DNA from: Anaerobaca lacustris
GTDB lineage: Bacteria; Planctomycetota; Phycisphaerae; Sedimentisphaerales; Anaerobacaceae
DNA: 64,000 bases
Reading direction: 5' to 3'
Assembly (NCBI RefSeq): GCF_030012215.1
Contig: NZ_JASCXX010000005.1
Location: 62,001-126,000, forward strand
The first letter of the stretch is position 1. Each line of letters begins with the position of its first letter. The notes under the pieces were generated by a model. That model was not told the DNA's origin, did no database searches, and saw only the letters and a program-made list of their open reading frames with translations. The position numbers were made by a program, and so were the translations under genes. Below, piece by piece: positions 17,225 to 25,187 of this stretch.

Positions 17225-19390
17225 ATGCTTTCCATGGTGCAGGGCAGTACGTTTTACGAGACCGCCATCATTCTGAGCCTGGCGGCGGTGCTTGGTATCG
17301 TCGGCCAGAAGCTTCGTCAGCCGCTGGTGATCATGTTCCTGGTAACGGGAATTCTGGCGGGTCCGGCCTGCTTCGGGGTGATTCACAGCTACGAGCAGAT
17401 CGAACTGCTGGCGCATATCGGCATCGCCCTGCTGCTGTTCATCGTCGGACTGCGCCTCGACGTGAAGCTGATTCGGACCACGGGTCCCGTCGCCCTCGCC
17501 ACCGGATTGGGCCAGATCCTGTTCACCTCGGTCATCGGGTTCGTCATCAGCCTCGTTCTCGGCCTGTCGGTGATCAGCGCCGTCTACGTTGCGGTGGCGT
17601 TGACGTTCTCCAGTACGATCATCATCGTCAAGCTCCTCTCCGACAAGAAGGAGATCGACGCGTTGCACGGGCGGATCGCGGTGGGGTTCCTGATCGTGCA
17701 GGACATCGCGGCTATTCTGGCTCTCGTGGCGCTGACGACCTTCGGTTCGGGACTGGCACAGGGCCAGTCGCCCGTGACAACGACGCTGTTCATGGCCGCC
17801 AAGGGGATCGGACTGCTGGCCGGCGTCGGCGTTCTGATGCGATACGTGCTGCCTCGCCTGCTGGCGAAGCTGGCGCAATCGCAGGAGATGCTCGTACTCT
17901 TCGCGATCGCGTGGGCCGTGCTGCTGGGGGCCACCAGCGAGGGCCTCGGCTTCAGCAAAGAGATCGGCGCGTTCCTGGCCGGCATCTCCCTGGCAACCAC
18001 CGAGTTCCGCGACGCGATCAGCGCCAAGCTGGTGAGCCTGCGGGACTTCCTGCTGCTGTTCTTCTTCATCGAGCTCGGCGCCCGCCTGGAGTGGTCGGCC
18101 GTCGGGGCTCAGATCGGGCCGTCGCTGTGGCTGTCCCTGTTCGTGCTGGTCGGAAACCCGCTGATTGTCCTGATCATCATGGGCGTGATGGGTTATCGCC
18201 GGCGCACGAGTTTCCTGGCCGGCCTGACCGTGGCGCAGATCAGCGAGTTCTCCCTGATCGTCGCAACACTTGGGTTCACGTTGGGGCATATCCCGCTTGA
18301 AACGATGGGCCTGATCACGCTCGTCGGCGTGGTCACCATCTGCGCCTCGACGTATATGATCCTCTATTCGCAGCATCTGTATGCCTTTCTCTCGCCGGTC
18401 CTGACGATCTTCGAGCGCAAAGACCCGTATCGCGAGGCATCCGGCGATACGGTCGACCCGGCCGAAGCCGTCGATGCCATTCTCGTCGGATTGGGCAACT
18501 ACGGAAGCGGATTGGCCGAACGATTGTTGGAGCGGCGCATGCATATCGTCGGCGTCGACTTCGATCCGCAAGCCCTGGAAAAGTGGCAGACCAGAGGCGT
18601 ATCCGTTCTCTACGGGGACATGGCCGACCCTGAACTGTTCGAGCAACTGCCCCTGGGACATGCGCGATGGGTGGTCAGTACGGTTCGCTCGAAGGACGTG
18701 AGCCTGGCGTTGCTGCGTCTGCTTCAGCACACGCGATACCAGGGCAAAGTGGCGTTGACCGCCGCCGATCAGACGGAGGCGACTCTGTACGAGAAGGTGG
18801 GCGCCCACGTGATCCTTCGCCCGTTCAGCGACGCCGCCGAGCAGGCGGCCGACGCGCTGACCGATGCCATGGACCTCCTGCCGCAGAACGTGGACTGGCC
18901 GGTGGCCTTCCAGGAGGTCCGGCTGCGGTCGGGCTCGGTCGTCGCCGGGCAGGCCCTTCGCGAGATCCCGTTGCGCTCGCTGACGGGTGTTTCGATCCTG
19001 GCCGTCAGCCGGGCCGGCCACGTGCACTACGAGCCGGTGCCCGATTTCCGCGTCTATCCGGGCGACCGCATCGTCCTGATGGGCTCGCCCGGCGTGCTCA
19101 AGCAGGCCGAGAGCCTCATCAACCAGATGGAGGCCGTCGAATCGACCGGCAGGCTCGAACGTTTCGAGGTCGTCGAGGTCCCGCTCGACGCCGACTCGGA
19201 ATGGCTGAACAAGACGCTGGCCGAGCTGCAATTCCGACAGCGCTACGGAGTGACCGTCGTCGGCATCCGCCGGGGCGACGAACGGCTCGCCTCGCCGGGC
19301 CCCAACGAACGGCTGCTCGACGGCGACCGACTCATCGTCATCGGCACTGCCGACCGAATCGCCCCCCTGAAACGCCCCAAGACCCCGTAG
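17225..19390 (+). CDS. KefB-like cation:proton antiporter with TrkA-N and two TrkA-C domains
   Basis: The protein has 721 residues. Residues 8-385 form the Na+/H+ exchanger domain with about 12 helices (LLLFIVGLRLDVKLI, VGFLIVQDIAAILALVAL, and GAFLAGISLATTEF). A Rossmann RCK domain follows at about 415-530 (DAILVGLGNYGSGLAERLLERR, with GVDFDPQAL). It has two TrkA-C domains, at about 560-635 and 642-715. This is a potassium or sodium efflux system of the CPA2 class gated by a cytoplasmic nucleotide sensor. ACAGGTG precedes the ATG. It is monocistronic, converging on the DUF3160 gene 45 nt away. The substrate ion is not certain. Confidence 0.92.
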   Translation: MLSMVQGSTFYETAIILSLAAVLGIVGQKLRQPLVIMFLVTGILAGPACFGVIHSYEQIELLAHIGIALLLFIVGLRLDVKLIRTTGPVALATGLGQILFTSVIGFVISLVLGLSVISAVYVAVALTFSSTIIIVKLLSDKKEIDALHGRIAVGFLIVQDIAAILALVALTTFGSGLAQGQSPVTTTLFMAAKGIGLLAGVGVLMRYVLPRLLAKLAQSQEMLVLFAIAWAVLLGATSEGLGFSKEIGAFLAGISLATTEFRDAISAKLVSLRDFLLLFFFIELGARLEWSAVGAQIGPSLWLSLFVLVGNPLIVLIIMGVMGYRRRTSFLAGLTVAQISEFSLIVATLGFTLGHIPLETMGLITLVGVVTICASTYMILYSQHLYAFLSPVLTIFERKDPYREASGDTVDPAEAVDAILVGLGNYGSGLAERLLERRMHIVGVDFDPQALEKWQTRGVSVLYGDMADPELFEQLPLGHARWVVSTVRSKDVSLALLRLLQHTRYQGKVALTAADQTEATLYEKVGAHVILRPFSDAAEQAADALTDAMDLLPQNVDWPVAFQEVRLRSGSVVAGQALREIPLRSLTGVSILAVSRAGHVHYEPVPDFRVYPGDRIVLMGSPGVLKQAESLINQMEAVESTGRLERFEVVEVPLDADSEWLNKTLAELQFRQRYGVTVVGIRRGDERLASPGPNERLLDGDRLIVIGTADRIAPLKRPKTP

Positions 19391-19435
19391 AACGGGTGTG
19401 CCCACCCGGCGACGGTCCGGCCCGGAACACGCTTG

Positions 19436-21733
19436 TCAGCGACCGCCTCCTATGGGAACCGCAGGCTCCTCCGTCGAACGCAGGAGCCGTTGATACCACG
19501 CCGGCCGGTCCGGCCGCTCGGGCGAATCGAGCAGGTCGCGCCAGGCCTCGTCGGTAAGCCGATCGTCCATGGGATGCTTGAACTCATAGTAGCTCAGCAC
19601 CGGTCCAGCCGCCAGAAAGACCGAACCGTCGGCCGCCGGGCACGCGACGATGATGATGTCCACCTTCCCGACGCCCTCTTCGAGCACCATGGCCTCAAAG
19701 CCCTCCGTGTGAACGTCGGCCACCAGCGTGGTCTTCAGTCCCGTGTTCTCCACGCCCGTCACCAGCGTCTCCAACAAAGCCGCCAGGGTCCTGATGTACG
19801 AGGCGTCGTCTTCCGACAGGGGCTGGTTCAGGAGCTGCTTCGAGGCGATCGCCATCAGGCGCTCCAGAAGGTTCTCCAGGCCGGTCAGACGCGCGACGGC
19901 CGGCTCGCTGAGCACCTGCATGTCACTGAGTCCGGCTCGCGTCATGCGGGCCAGCGTCAGCAGCCGAGCGTAGAACTCCGGGACCGGCTCGACGTAGCCC
20001 GGCGGCGGCGTTTTGGGTTGGGCCGAACGACCCACGGTGTAGCTCTGCTTGGCATAGAGAATTGTGTCGTGCCGCAGTTCCGTCCACGAGGCCAGAGCCG
20101 CACTGAGACTGCGGCGCCGCCAGGCGTCGGTCCGCATGAAGTTCGGATAGCCTTCGGGAAGGTCTTCGAGCAATGCGCGAAGGCTATAGAGCCAGGACCA
20201 GTAGAGATTCGCGTTCCAGTCGGCGGCGCTGAGGGCGTCGAACTCGTCCTTCAACTGCCCGAAACGGCGCCAGTAGTTCACGTAGTCCGTATCGCCTTCG
20301 TCGATCAGGATATGCAAAGCCTGTCGCGATCCCAACAGGGCCATGACGTCGAGCCCGCGCGGATAGCCCCGGACGCCATCGACCGACTTCGTGAAGGGCC
20401 ACTGGTCCGGATCGCCTGCGTGCTGACCGACCGATGGATAGACCAGGTTCTGGAACATGTAGGAGTCGGGAATGAACCGCTGGCCCATCAGCCGCATCCC
20501 TTTGGTCTTGTCCAGCACCTCGTTCAGCATCTCGTCGGTGATCGGCCCGTCCACGATGATGTTGCCCGTGCCGCCGAAGATCCGGGGCGAAGGCAGCAAC
20601 GCCAGTTGCGTCTTCAGCTCGAGATAGGTCGCCTCGTCAGTCAGGTCGGCCAGCCGCTGCATCCAGTCGGCCCCCACCACCACCTCCAGGGCCCCCATAT
20701 AGTCGTATGGGGTCAGGTCGTCGGCGGTGCCGACGTAGAACGCGGTGACGGTGTAGATGCGGTCCCACACCTCCAGCGCCGTCCGCTCGTCGACCTCGCT
20801 GGACAGGGCCCGCACCAGCAGCACGGCCTGAAGCGTCTGAATCCGCGCATCCGTCGGGCTGATCAATGCCTCGCTCCGCGGGCCCCAGGGCTCCGAGCCT
20901 TTCAGAAGAAAGCTCATGCGCCCGTACCACATCATCGCCTTGAAGTAGCGTTCCAACGCTTCGCTGCGGGTGTAGTGGCCGCGCGGGACGTATTGGGAAT
21001 AATCCTCCTCGTAGATGAAGATGTCGCTGGCCGCGAAGCCCTGGTGCGCGTCGATCCGCGCCAGTTCGCCCGCCACCGCCCCGGCCACCATCTCCGCCAC
21101 GGCGGCTTCGGGCGTCAGCAGTTTCTTCGCGACGCTGAGAAACGCGATATTGCGGCGGGCCGCCTCCTGCAACTCGCCCTCGAATTGGCCGTACAGGCCC
21201 TCCATCGTCGCCAGCATGGCCTCGGTCATCGCCTCGATATCGGGAATGAACTGGCTCTCTTCGGCGTTCTTCAGCGTCTCGCCGAACTGGATATGGTATA
21301 AGTGCAGGACGGTATCCGTCGTGACGAAGAGAGGGACGTTCGCAGAGTTGATGTGCCGATAGGCGTCGACTATGTCGTCGTACGATTCGCTCCACCATGT
21401 CGTCGTCTCGGCGGGCGTGACGGCAAAGCCGTTCCGGCCGATCAGGTCCGACATCGCCGTCACATTGGCGAGACGCATCATATCGTCGAAGTTGACGATC
21501 CGCCCGACATCCAGGGGCAGGGTATAGCCCGGCGCATTCGGCTCGATCTCGACCTCATAAGGCTCGTAGTACCGCCCGAACCCGGAGTCCCCCGCCGCCG
21601 CCCACGTGCCCATCAGGCATACGACGAGGACACACCGCCGCCATAGCGACGCCGCGACCCTGTGGCCTTTGCCCCACTGCTTCTTCCACGCGCTGTTCGC
21701 GCCCCCCGTCATTGAGATTTCCCGTCGTGTCAT
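19436..21733 (-). CDS. DUF3160 domain-containing exported protein
   Basis: The protein has 765 residues. The N-terminus is basic and then hydrophobic (VAASLWRRCVLVVCLMGTWAAAG), an export signal. The rest matches DUF3160 in length and pattern, with NVPLFVTTDTVLHLYHIQF in the first third and RRSLSAALASWTELRHDTILYAKQS in the last third. No known enzyme motif or catalytic set is evident. ATG 21733 was chosen because an AGGAGG lies just upstream. DUF3160 proteins are common in large-genome bacteria and their function is unknown. The gene stands alone with a long upstream region that may carry its promoter. Confidence 0.9.
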   Translation of the reverse strand: MTRREISMTGGANSAWKKQWGKGHRVAASLWRRCVLVVCLMGTWAAAGDSGFGRYYEPYEVEIEPNAPGYTLPLDVGRIVNFDDMMRLANVTAMSDLIGRNGFAVTPAETTTWWSESYDDIVDAYRHINSANVPLFVTTDTVLHLYHIQFGETLKNAEESQFIPDIEAMTEAMLATMEGLYGQFEGELQEAARRNIAFLSVAKKLLTPEAAVAEMVAGAVAGELARIDAHQGFAASDIFIYEEDYSQYVPRGHYTRSEALERYFKAMMWYGRMSFLLKGSEPWGPRSEALISPTDARIQTLQAVLLVRALSSEVDERTALEVWDRIYTVTAFYVGTADDLTPYDYMGALEVVVGADWMQRLADLTDEATYLELKTQLALLPSPRIFGGTGNIIVDGPITDEMLNEVLDKTKGMRLMGQRFIPDSYMFQNLVYPSVGQHAGDPDQWPFTKSVDGVRGYPRGLDVMALLGSRQALHILIDEGDTDYVNYWRRFGQLKDEFDALSAADWNANLYWSWLYSLRALLEDLPEGYPNFMRTDAWRRRSLSAALASWTELRHDTILYAKQSYTVGRSAQPKTPPPGYVEPVPEFYARLLTLARMTRAGLSDMQVLSEPAVARLTGLENLLERLMAIASKQLLNQPLSEDDASYIRTLAALLETLVTGVENTGLKTTLVADVHTEGFEAMVLEEGVGKVDIIIVACPAADGSVFLAAGPVLSYYEFKHPMDDRLTDEAWRDLLDSPERPDRPAWYQRLLRSTEEPAVPIGGGR

Positions 21734-22115
21734 GTCCGTGTCCTCCTGTTGTGAATGATGGTATGATAACGAGCAAGGCACACGCTGTGCCTCGAATCAC
21801 GGCTGTGGGAACCGTCCCGTCCGGTCGCTCGGCGCGCAAACGCCGGCCCCGGCGCGCAGCGTAGCAACGGGCCGGACGATCAATCGAATGAAATCCCTGC
21901 TGGTGCTCTCCTAATGCTCGAACCGAGTTCGCATTCGAAGGCAGGGCCGCTATGAAATGAGATACAACAATTATGATGGCAGACGGAATATAAACGCGTT
22001 CCCTGGCCCGCCTTGCTCTTCACATTCATTATAGCCGCCGCCGCGTCTTCTGCAACCCCCTTCCCGCAAAAAACCAGGCCATTCCACACAGCCGAACTCC
22101 GCCCGCATGACCGCA
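21734..22115. other. gene-free region upstream of the DUF3160 gene
   Basis: No coding frame is convincing in these 382 bases. A minus-strand promoter (22028-22055) points at the DUF3160 gene; transcription from it would give a leader of about 290 nt. The stretch near 21940-22010 is noticeably more A/T rich than its surroundings. Confidence 0.5.
22028..22055 (-). promoter_or_regulatory. sigma70-type promoter pointing at the DUF3160 gene
   Basis: On the minus strand TTGCAG (22055-22050), a 16-nt spacer and a perfect TATAAT (22033-22028). It is about 290 nt before the coding start. Confidence 0.6.
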
Positions 22116-22448
22116 CTATGGCCCGGAGATCAGATCGAAACGCAGTCTGATCGCCAGAACCAGCAGCCCCCAACCCAACAGCCGGACTATGACAGCCAAC
22201 CAGTCGGGAACGGCGCCGCCGGATCGGGACTCCACCATCACAGCCCTGAGCATGAAGCCCCCACCCAGGATGTCCGGCCACCATATGCAGGCGAAGGCAA
22301 TCAAGGCCAGAAACGAGCCGGCCCGCTGCCCGGGAAAGGGTCCCGACTCCTCTTGTCCATTCAACTGGAAACGTGGAGCGATGACCAGCAGATCCACCGC
22401 AATGTAGAGACCCACAATAACCAGAGCTATCCAGCGCGATCGTTCCAT
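22116..22448 (-). CDS. small membrane protein of unknown function
   Basis: The protein has 110 residues with three hydrophobic segments: about 6-22 (ALVIVGLYIAVDLLVIAP), 43-60 (FLALIAFACIWWPDILGG) and 83-102 (LAVIVRLLGWGLLVLAI). ATG 22448 has a GGAG about 8 nt upstream. A longer frame extends to 22610 but its extra residues are Arg-rich and look non-coding. I recognise no family. It lies between the DUF3160 gene and the antitoxin-like gene, all on the minus strand. Confidence 0.6.
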   Translation of the reverse strand: MERSRWIALVIVGLYIAVDLLVIAPRFQLNGQEESGPFPGQRAGSFLALIAFACIWWPDILGGGFMLRAVMVESRSGGAVPDWLAVIVRLLGWGLLVLAIRLRFDLISGP

Positions 22449-22581
22449 TGCGTCACTCCATACCGGTCCCAGGCTATCGAGCGCGCCCCGGCTGCCAACA
22501 GCTCGCAGAGCCCCTCGTCCTATCCATAGACGCCCGACTCGACCCGGTCTTGCGCGTCCGATGAGGATTTCCGCCACCGCC

Positions 22582-22821
22582 TCACGCACTCTTCTGCTGC
22601 TGCGAGGCATACCAGTCGATGAGCCGGCGGATCATCTTCTGATACGACGTATGGTGCTCCCGCGCCTTCTTCTTGAAGAAGTCCACGCTGGACTTGTTCA
22701 ACGAGATCGTGATCTTGACGTTTTCTTCCTTCAGGACCAACTCCTCCGGCCGAGGAAGAAAGTCCTTCGTCACAACCAGTTCGCCCAGCGGCTCATCCGT
22801 GTATCTCGTTCGTTTCCTCAT
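22582..22821 (-). CDS. ribbon-helix-helix (CopG/BrnA-like) antitoxin-type protein
   Basis: The protein has 79 residues. The C-terminal half is a ribbon-helix-helix: a strand VKITISLNKSSVDFFKKKA followed by helices SYQKMIRRLIDWYASQQQ. BrnA and related CopG antitoxins have this shape, with a charged disordered N-terminus. A GGGAAG site precedes the ATG. No BrnT-type toxin gene lies next to it: the upstream neighbour is a 44-bp repeat followed by a lipoprotein gene. It is therefore an orphan antitoxin or a plain DNA-binding regulator. Confidence 0.75.
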   Translation of the reverse strand: MRKRTRYTDEPLGELVVTKDFLPRPEELVLKEENVKITISLNKSSVDFFKKKAREHHTSYQKMIRRLIDWYASQQQKSA

Positions 22822-22846
22822 ACAGCTTCTTCCCTTTCCGCCAATA

Positions 22847-22890
22847 GCCCCGTAGGATGGGCTTTAGCCCATGCGGAGTCTTTGTCACGA
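22847..22890 (-). repeat. 44-bp palindromic intergenic repeat, copy 1
   Basis: Identical base for base with 25137-25180. Its core is the palindrome ATGGGCTTTAGCCCAT. It lies just downstream of the first paralogous lipoprotein gene and could act as a hairpin at the mRNA 3' end, or be a REP-type mobile repeat. Confidence 0.8.
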
Positions 22891-22897
22891 CACCGAC

Positions 22898-23788
22898 CTA
22901 TTCCCAGCGCAGGGCGTGGAGTTCTTCTTCGGTGCGGATGAACTTCACGGTGCCGTCGTTGAGCAGGACGCAGCCGCCACGGGGGTCGTGGTTGTCGAAC
23001 GTGAACAACTCCGGCCCGCCGTGCTGGTTCCACCCCGCCTTCGTCTCAAACAGCCGCACCATATCCGGCGGCGAATTCGCCTCACAGGCGGCATTCATTG
23101 CATAGTGACACCTGCCTGGCCCAGCACTCGGGCACTGAAAAGCGTCCTGGGCTCTTCCGGACACAATCATGTCACACCACCGCGAGGGGGGGATAATGGC
23201 CTCCTTCCTGCGGGCCACATACGCCTTCATGGCTACCCTCAGTCCATCAATTGCCCTTGCACACCGCACTCGCTGGTAGAACGGCCTCGTTTCCCGCATT
23301 ACGAATCCGAACCCTGGAAACCCCGGCAGCCTGTTGTGCTGGAACAGGTTGCGGCTATCATCTTCGATGGATGGGCCGCGTACCAAGAACGACGTCAACT
23401 GCCGAGTGCCCTGGTAACCAGTCACGTAGTAGACTGGCTGGATCGCAATAGACACGTCTTCGGGAAGGGTTTCCCGATATGTTGAGAGAGCTACAGCGCG
23501 CCCCAGTGACTGGATAGCTTCTGGATCGGTAACAGTCAACGGTCCAAGGGATTGCAGATACTGTGTCTCCTGGGGGGTCAGCAAGTCCTCTGCATAGGGA
23601 CCTACTACGATCGCCTCAAACACGGAGGGCCAACATCGGATTTCTATACGCGTGCAATGCCTCAGGTCGGGTGGCGAAGGTTCTCCAGGTTGAGACTGCG
23701 GTCTATCTCTTCGACATGATAGCAAGGAACACGTCACGACGATGGATACGGCTCCCATCCATCTCATACTCAAGCTTGACAAGTTCAT
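22898..23788 (-). CDS. putative lipoprotein with pseudopilin-like C-terminal motif, paralogue 1
   Basis: The protein has 296 residues. Residues 1-25 form a signal ending in a lipobox-like LLSC, so it is probably a lipoprotein. ATG 23788 follows AGGAG by 9 nt. The middle holds a Cys-containing stretch DLRHCTRIEIRCWP shared with its neighbours. The last 70 residues are the conserved part: GRCHYAMNAACEA, LFETKAGWNQHGG, then NHDPRGGCVLLNDGTVKFI. That last motif (H-x10-DG) resembles the C-terminus of DUF1559 pseudopilins, but there is no pilin helix. Two close relatives lie upstream on the same strand. Function is unknown. Confidence 0.8.
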   Translation of the reverse strand: MNLSSLSMRWMGAVSIVVTCSLLSCRRDRPQSQPGEPSPPDLRHCTRIEIRCWPSVFEAIVVGPYAEDLLTPQETQYLQSLGPLTVTDPEAIQSLGRAVALSTYRETLPEDVSIAIQPVYYVTGYQGTRQLTSFLVRGPSIEDDSRNLFQHNRLPGFPGFGFVMRETRPFYQRVRCARAIDGLRVAMKAYVARRKEAIIPPSRWCDMIVSGRAQDAFQCPSAGPGRCHYAMNAACEANSPPDMVRLFETKAGWNQHGGPELFTFDNHDPRGGCVLLNDGTVKFIRTEEELHALRWE

Positions 23789-23900
23789 GTCTATTACTCC
23801 TAGTTGTTGTCCATCTATCTTCGATGAGGACTTCTGCCCTTTATCCTATGGGACTCCATCCAATTCCGTTCCCCTGCATAAAGGCGAGTGATTCTCTCTA

Positions 23901-24182
23901 TTAGAGCGGTTGCGGTCCTGCATCCGCCCAGTTTGGGCTCCAATAACAGGTAACTTCAGATGTCATTGAATCCGCAATCCAAAGAGGCCCGGTCATGTAG
24001 TTGGGACCATTGTTATGCCAGTTCACGTCTGTTTCAGAGCCTGTGACCTTACGTCCCGTCCAACGAGCCACGCGATCAAGCGTCGACTCCTGATCGTATG
24101 GTGTCGTCCTGACGTCTGCCGCCACCCCACAATGGCGGAAATTGATAGTCCCGTAGAGTGTGCCATGCACACCATTACACAT
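23901..24182 (-). CDS. possible small coding frame coupled to the upstream lipoprotein gene
   Basis: The frame has 93 residues. Its ATG directly follows the stop of paralogue 2 (TGAATG) with GGAG about 6 nt before, which would allow coupled translation. The composition is ordinary and not Arg-rich (for example NWHNNGPNYMTGPLW), unlike a random antisense frame. There is no signal peptide, helix or known motif. It does not resemble the paralogues beside it. It may be a decayed fragment or a real small protein; I cannot decide. Confidence 0.4.
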   Translation of the reverse strand: MCNGVHGTLYGTINFRHCGVAADVRTTPYDQESTLDRVARWTGRKVTGSETDVNWHNNGPNYMTGPLWIADSMTSEVTCYWSPNWADAGPQPL

Positions 24183-25112
24183 TCATCTCCACCGCAGGGC
24201 GTGGAGTTCTTGTTCGATGCGGATGAATTTGACGGTGCCGTCGTTGAGCAGGACGCAGCCGCCACGGGGGTCGTGGTTATCGAACGCAAACAACTCCAGC
24301 CCGCCGTGCTGGTTCCACCCCGCCTTCGTCTCAAACAACAGCACCATCTCCCCCGGCGAATCCCACTTGCAGGCCTCGTTCAGTGCATAGTGACATCGTC
24401 CTTCCTCCGCGCCAGGGCAGGAAAGAGCAACCTGCAGATGGTCGCTTCCCAAGCCTGCCTCCCGGCTGGCCCGCGTCAGCAGATCGCACCATTTCTCAGG
24501 GGGCGGAACGGGCCCTCCGTTCCGATAGAACAACCGACGCACGTCATTATGCAGTCGCAAGAGATGTCGCAGGCACCCGATGCGATGGACCAGGGCCTGA
24601 ATCCGTGGTGGATAGAGAAACGCCGCTTCGCCGGGCCGTGGAGCACATCTGAACCGCTCTGCGTTCTCGGTCTCTATCAGGTTCTTGCCGAACAAGGTGA
24701 AGCTTCCGACTCGTTCATCGCCCCGATAACAAGCGAACAGGACAACGTCCTTCGTGCGGACCGTGCCTTGGGCAGGTCCATCGTATGTGACTGATGCCAA
24801 CGTGCGCACCAGCGTATGGATATACTCGGCATCCTCAACAACGATCCACTCCTGTGTCGCCAGTTCCCCAATCTCTTCCTGGCTGAGCACGGCGCGCTCC
24901 TGTGCCGTCTCAGCCATGTAGTCCAAGGCAGACGGGAAGTAGCGAATCCTCACCTCTGTACAAGTGGCCACATCCGGAAGTCCAACTGCGGGAACGCCGG
25001 CCCGGAAGTCGTCCGCCCGCTTCGGAACCAACAACCGCGCAAGCATCAGCGCCGTACCCAGCAGAACCACACAACAGAGCACGATGACAATCGCCGTTCT
25101 GAATCGAAACAT
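24183..25112 (-). CDS. membrane-anchored protein with pseudopilin-like C-terminal motif, paralogue 2
   Basis: The protein has 309 residues. The N-terminus is MFRFRTAIVIVLCCVVLLG, a hydrophobic anchor; Cys14 and Cys15 sit in it but the lipobox is poor. ATG 25112 is preceded by AGAGGAAAG; a longer frame from 25178 would run through the repeat copy. It shares CTEVRIRYFPSALDY in the first third and GRCHYALNEACK, LFETKAGWNQHGG, NHDPRGGCVLLNDGTVKFI at the end with the other two paralogues. Function is unknown. The middle is less conserved, which suggests the end is the functional core. Confidence 0.78.
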   Translation of the reverse strand: MFRFRTAIVIVLCCVVLLGTALMLARLLVPKRADDFRAGVPAVGLPDVATCTEVRIRYFPSALDYMAETAQERAVLSQEEIGELATQEWIVVEDAEYIHTLVRTLASVTYDGPAQGTVRTKDVVLFACYRGDERVGSFTLFGKNLIETENAERFRCAPRPGEAAFLYPPRIQALVHRIGCLRHLLRLHNDVRRLFYRNGGPVPPPEKWCDLLTRASREAGLGSDHLQVALSCPGAEEGRCHYALNEACKWDSPGEMVLLFETKAGWNQHGGLELFAFDNHDPRGGCVLLNDGTVKFIRIEQELHALRWR

Positions 25113-25136
25113 TTCTTTCCTCTCACTTCCACCGCA

Positions 25137-25180
25137 GCCCCGTAGGATGGGCTTTAGCCCATGCGGAGTCTTTGTCACGA
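25137..25180 (-). repeat. 44-bp palindromic intergenic repeat, copy 2
   Basis: Identical to 22847-22890, with the same ATGGGCTTTAGCCCAT core. It lies in the 75-nt gap between paralogues 3 and 2, just downstream of paralogue 3. Confidence 0.8.
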
Positions 25181-25187
25181 GGCCGAC

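Noticed and set aside
17144-19405. 753-codon minus-strand frame over the KefB-like gene
   Set aside because: Antisense to a gene with clear domain structure; its composition is His/Arg/Gln/Asp-rich and it matches nothing.
19433-21301. 622-codon plus-strand frame over DUF3160
   Set aside because: Antisense shadow with no start signal; DUF3160 on the minus strand explains the region.
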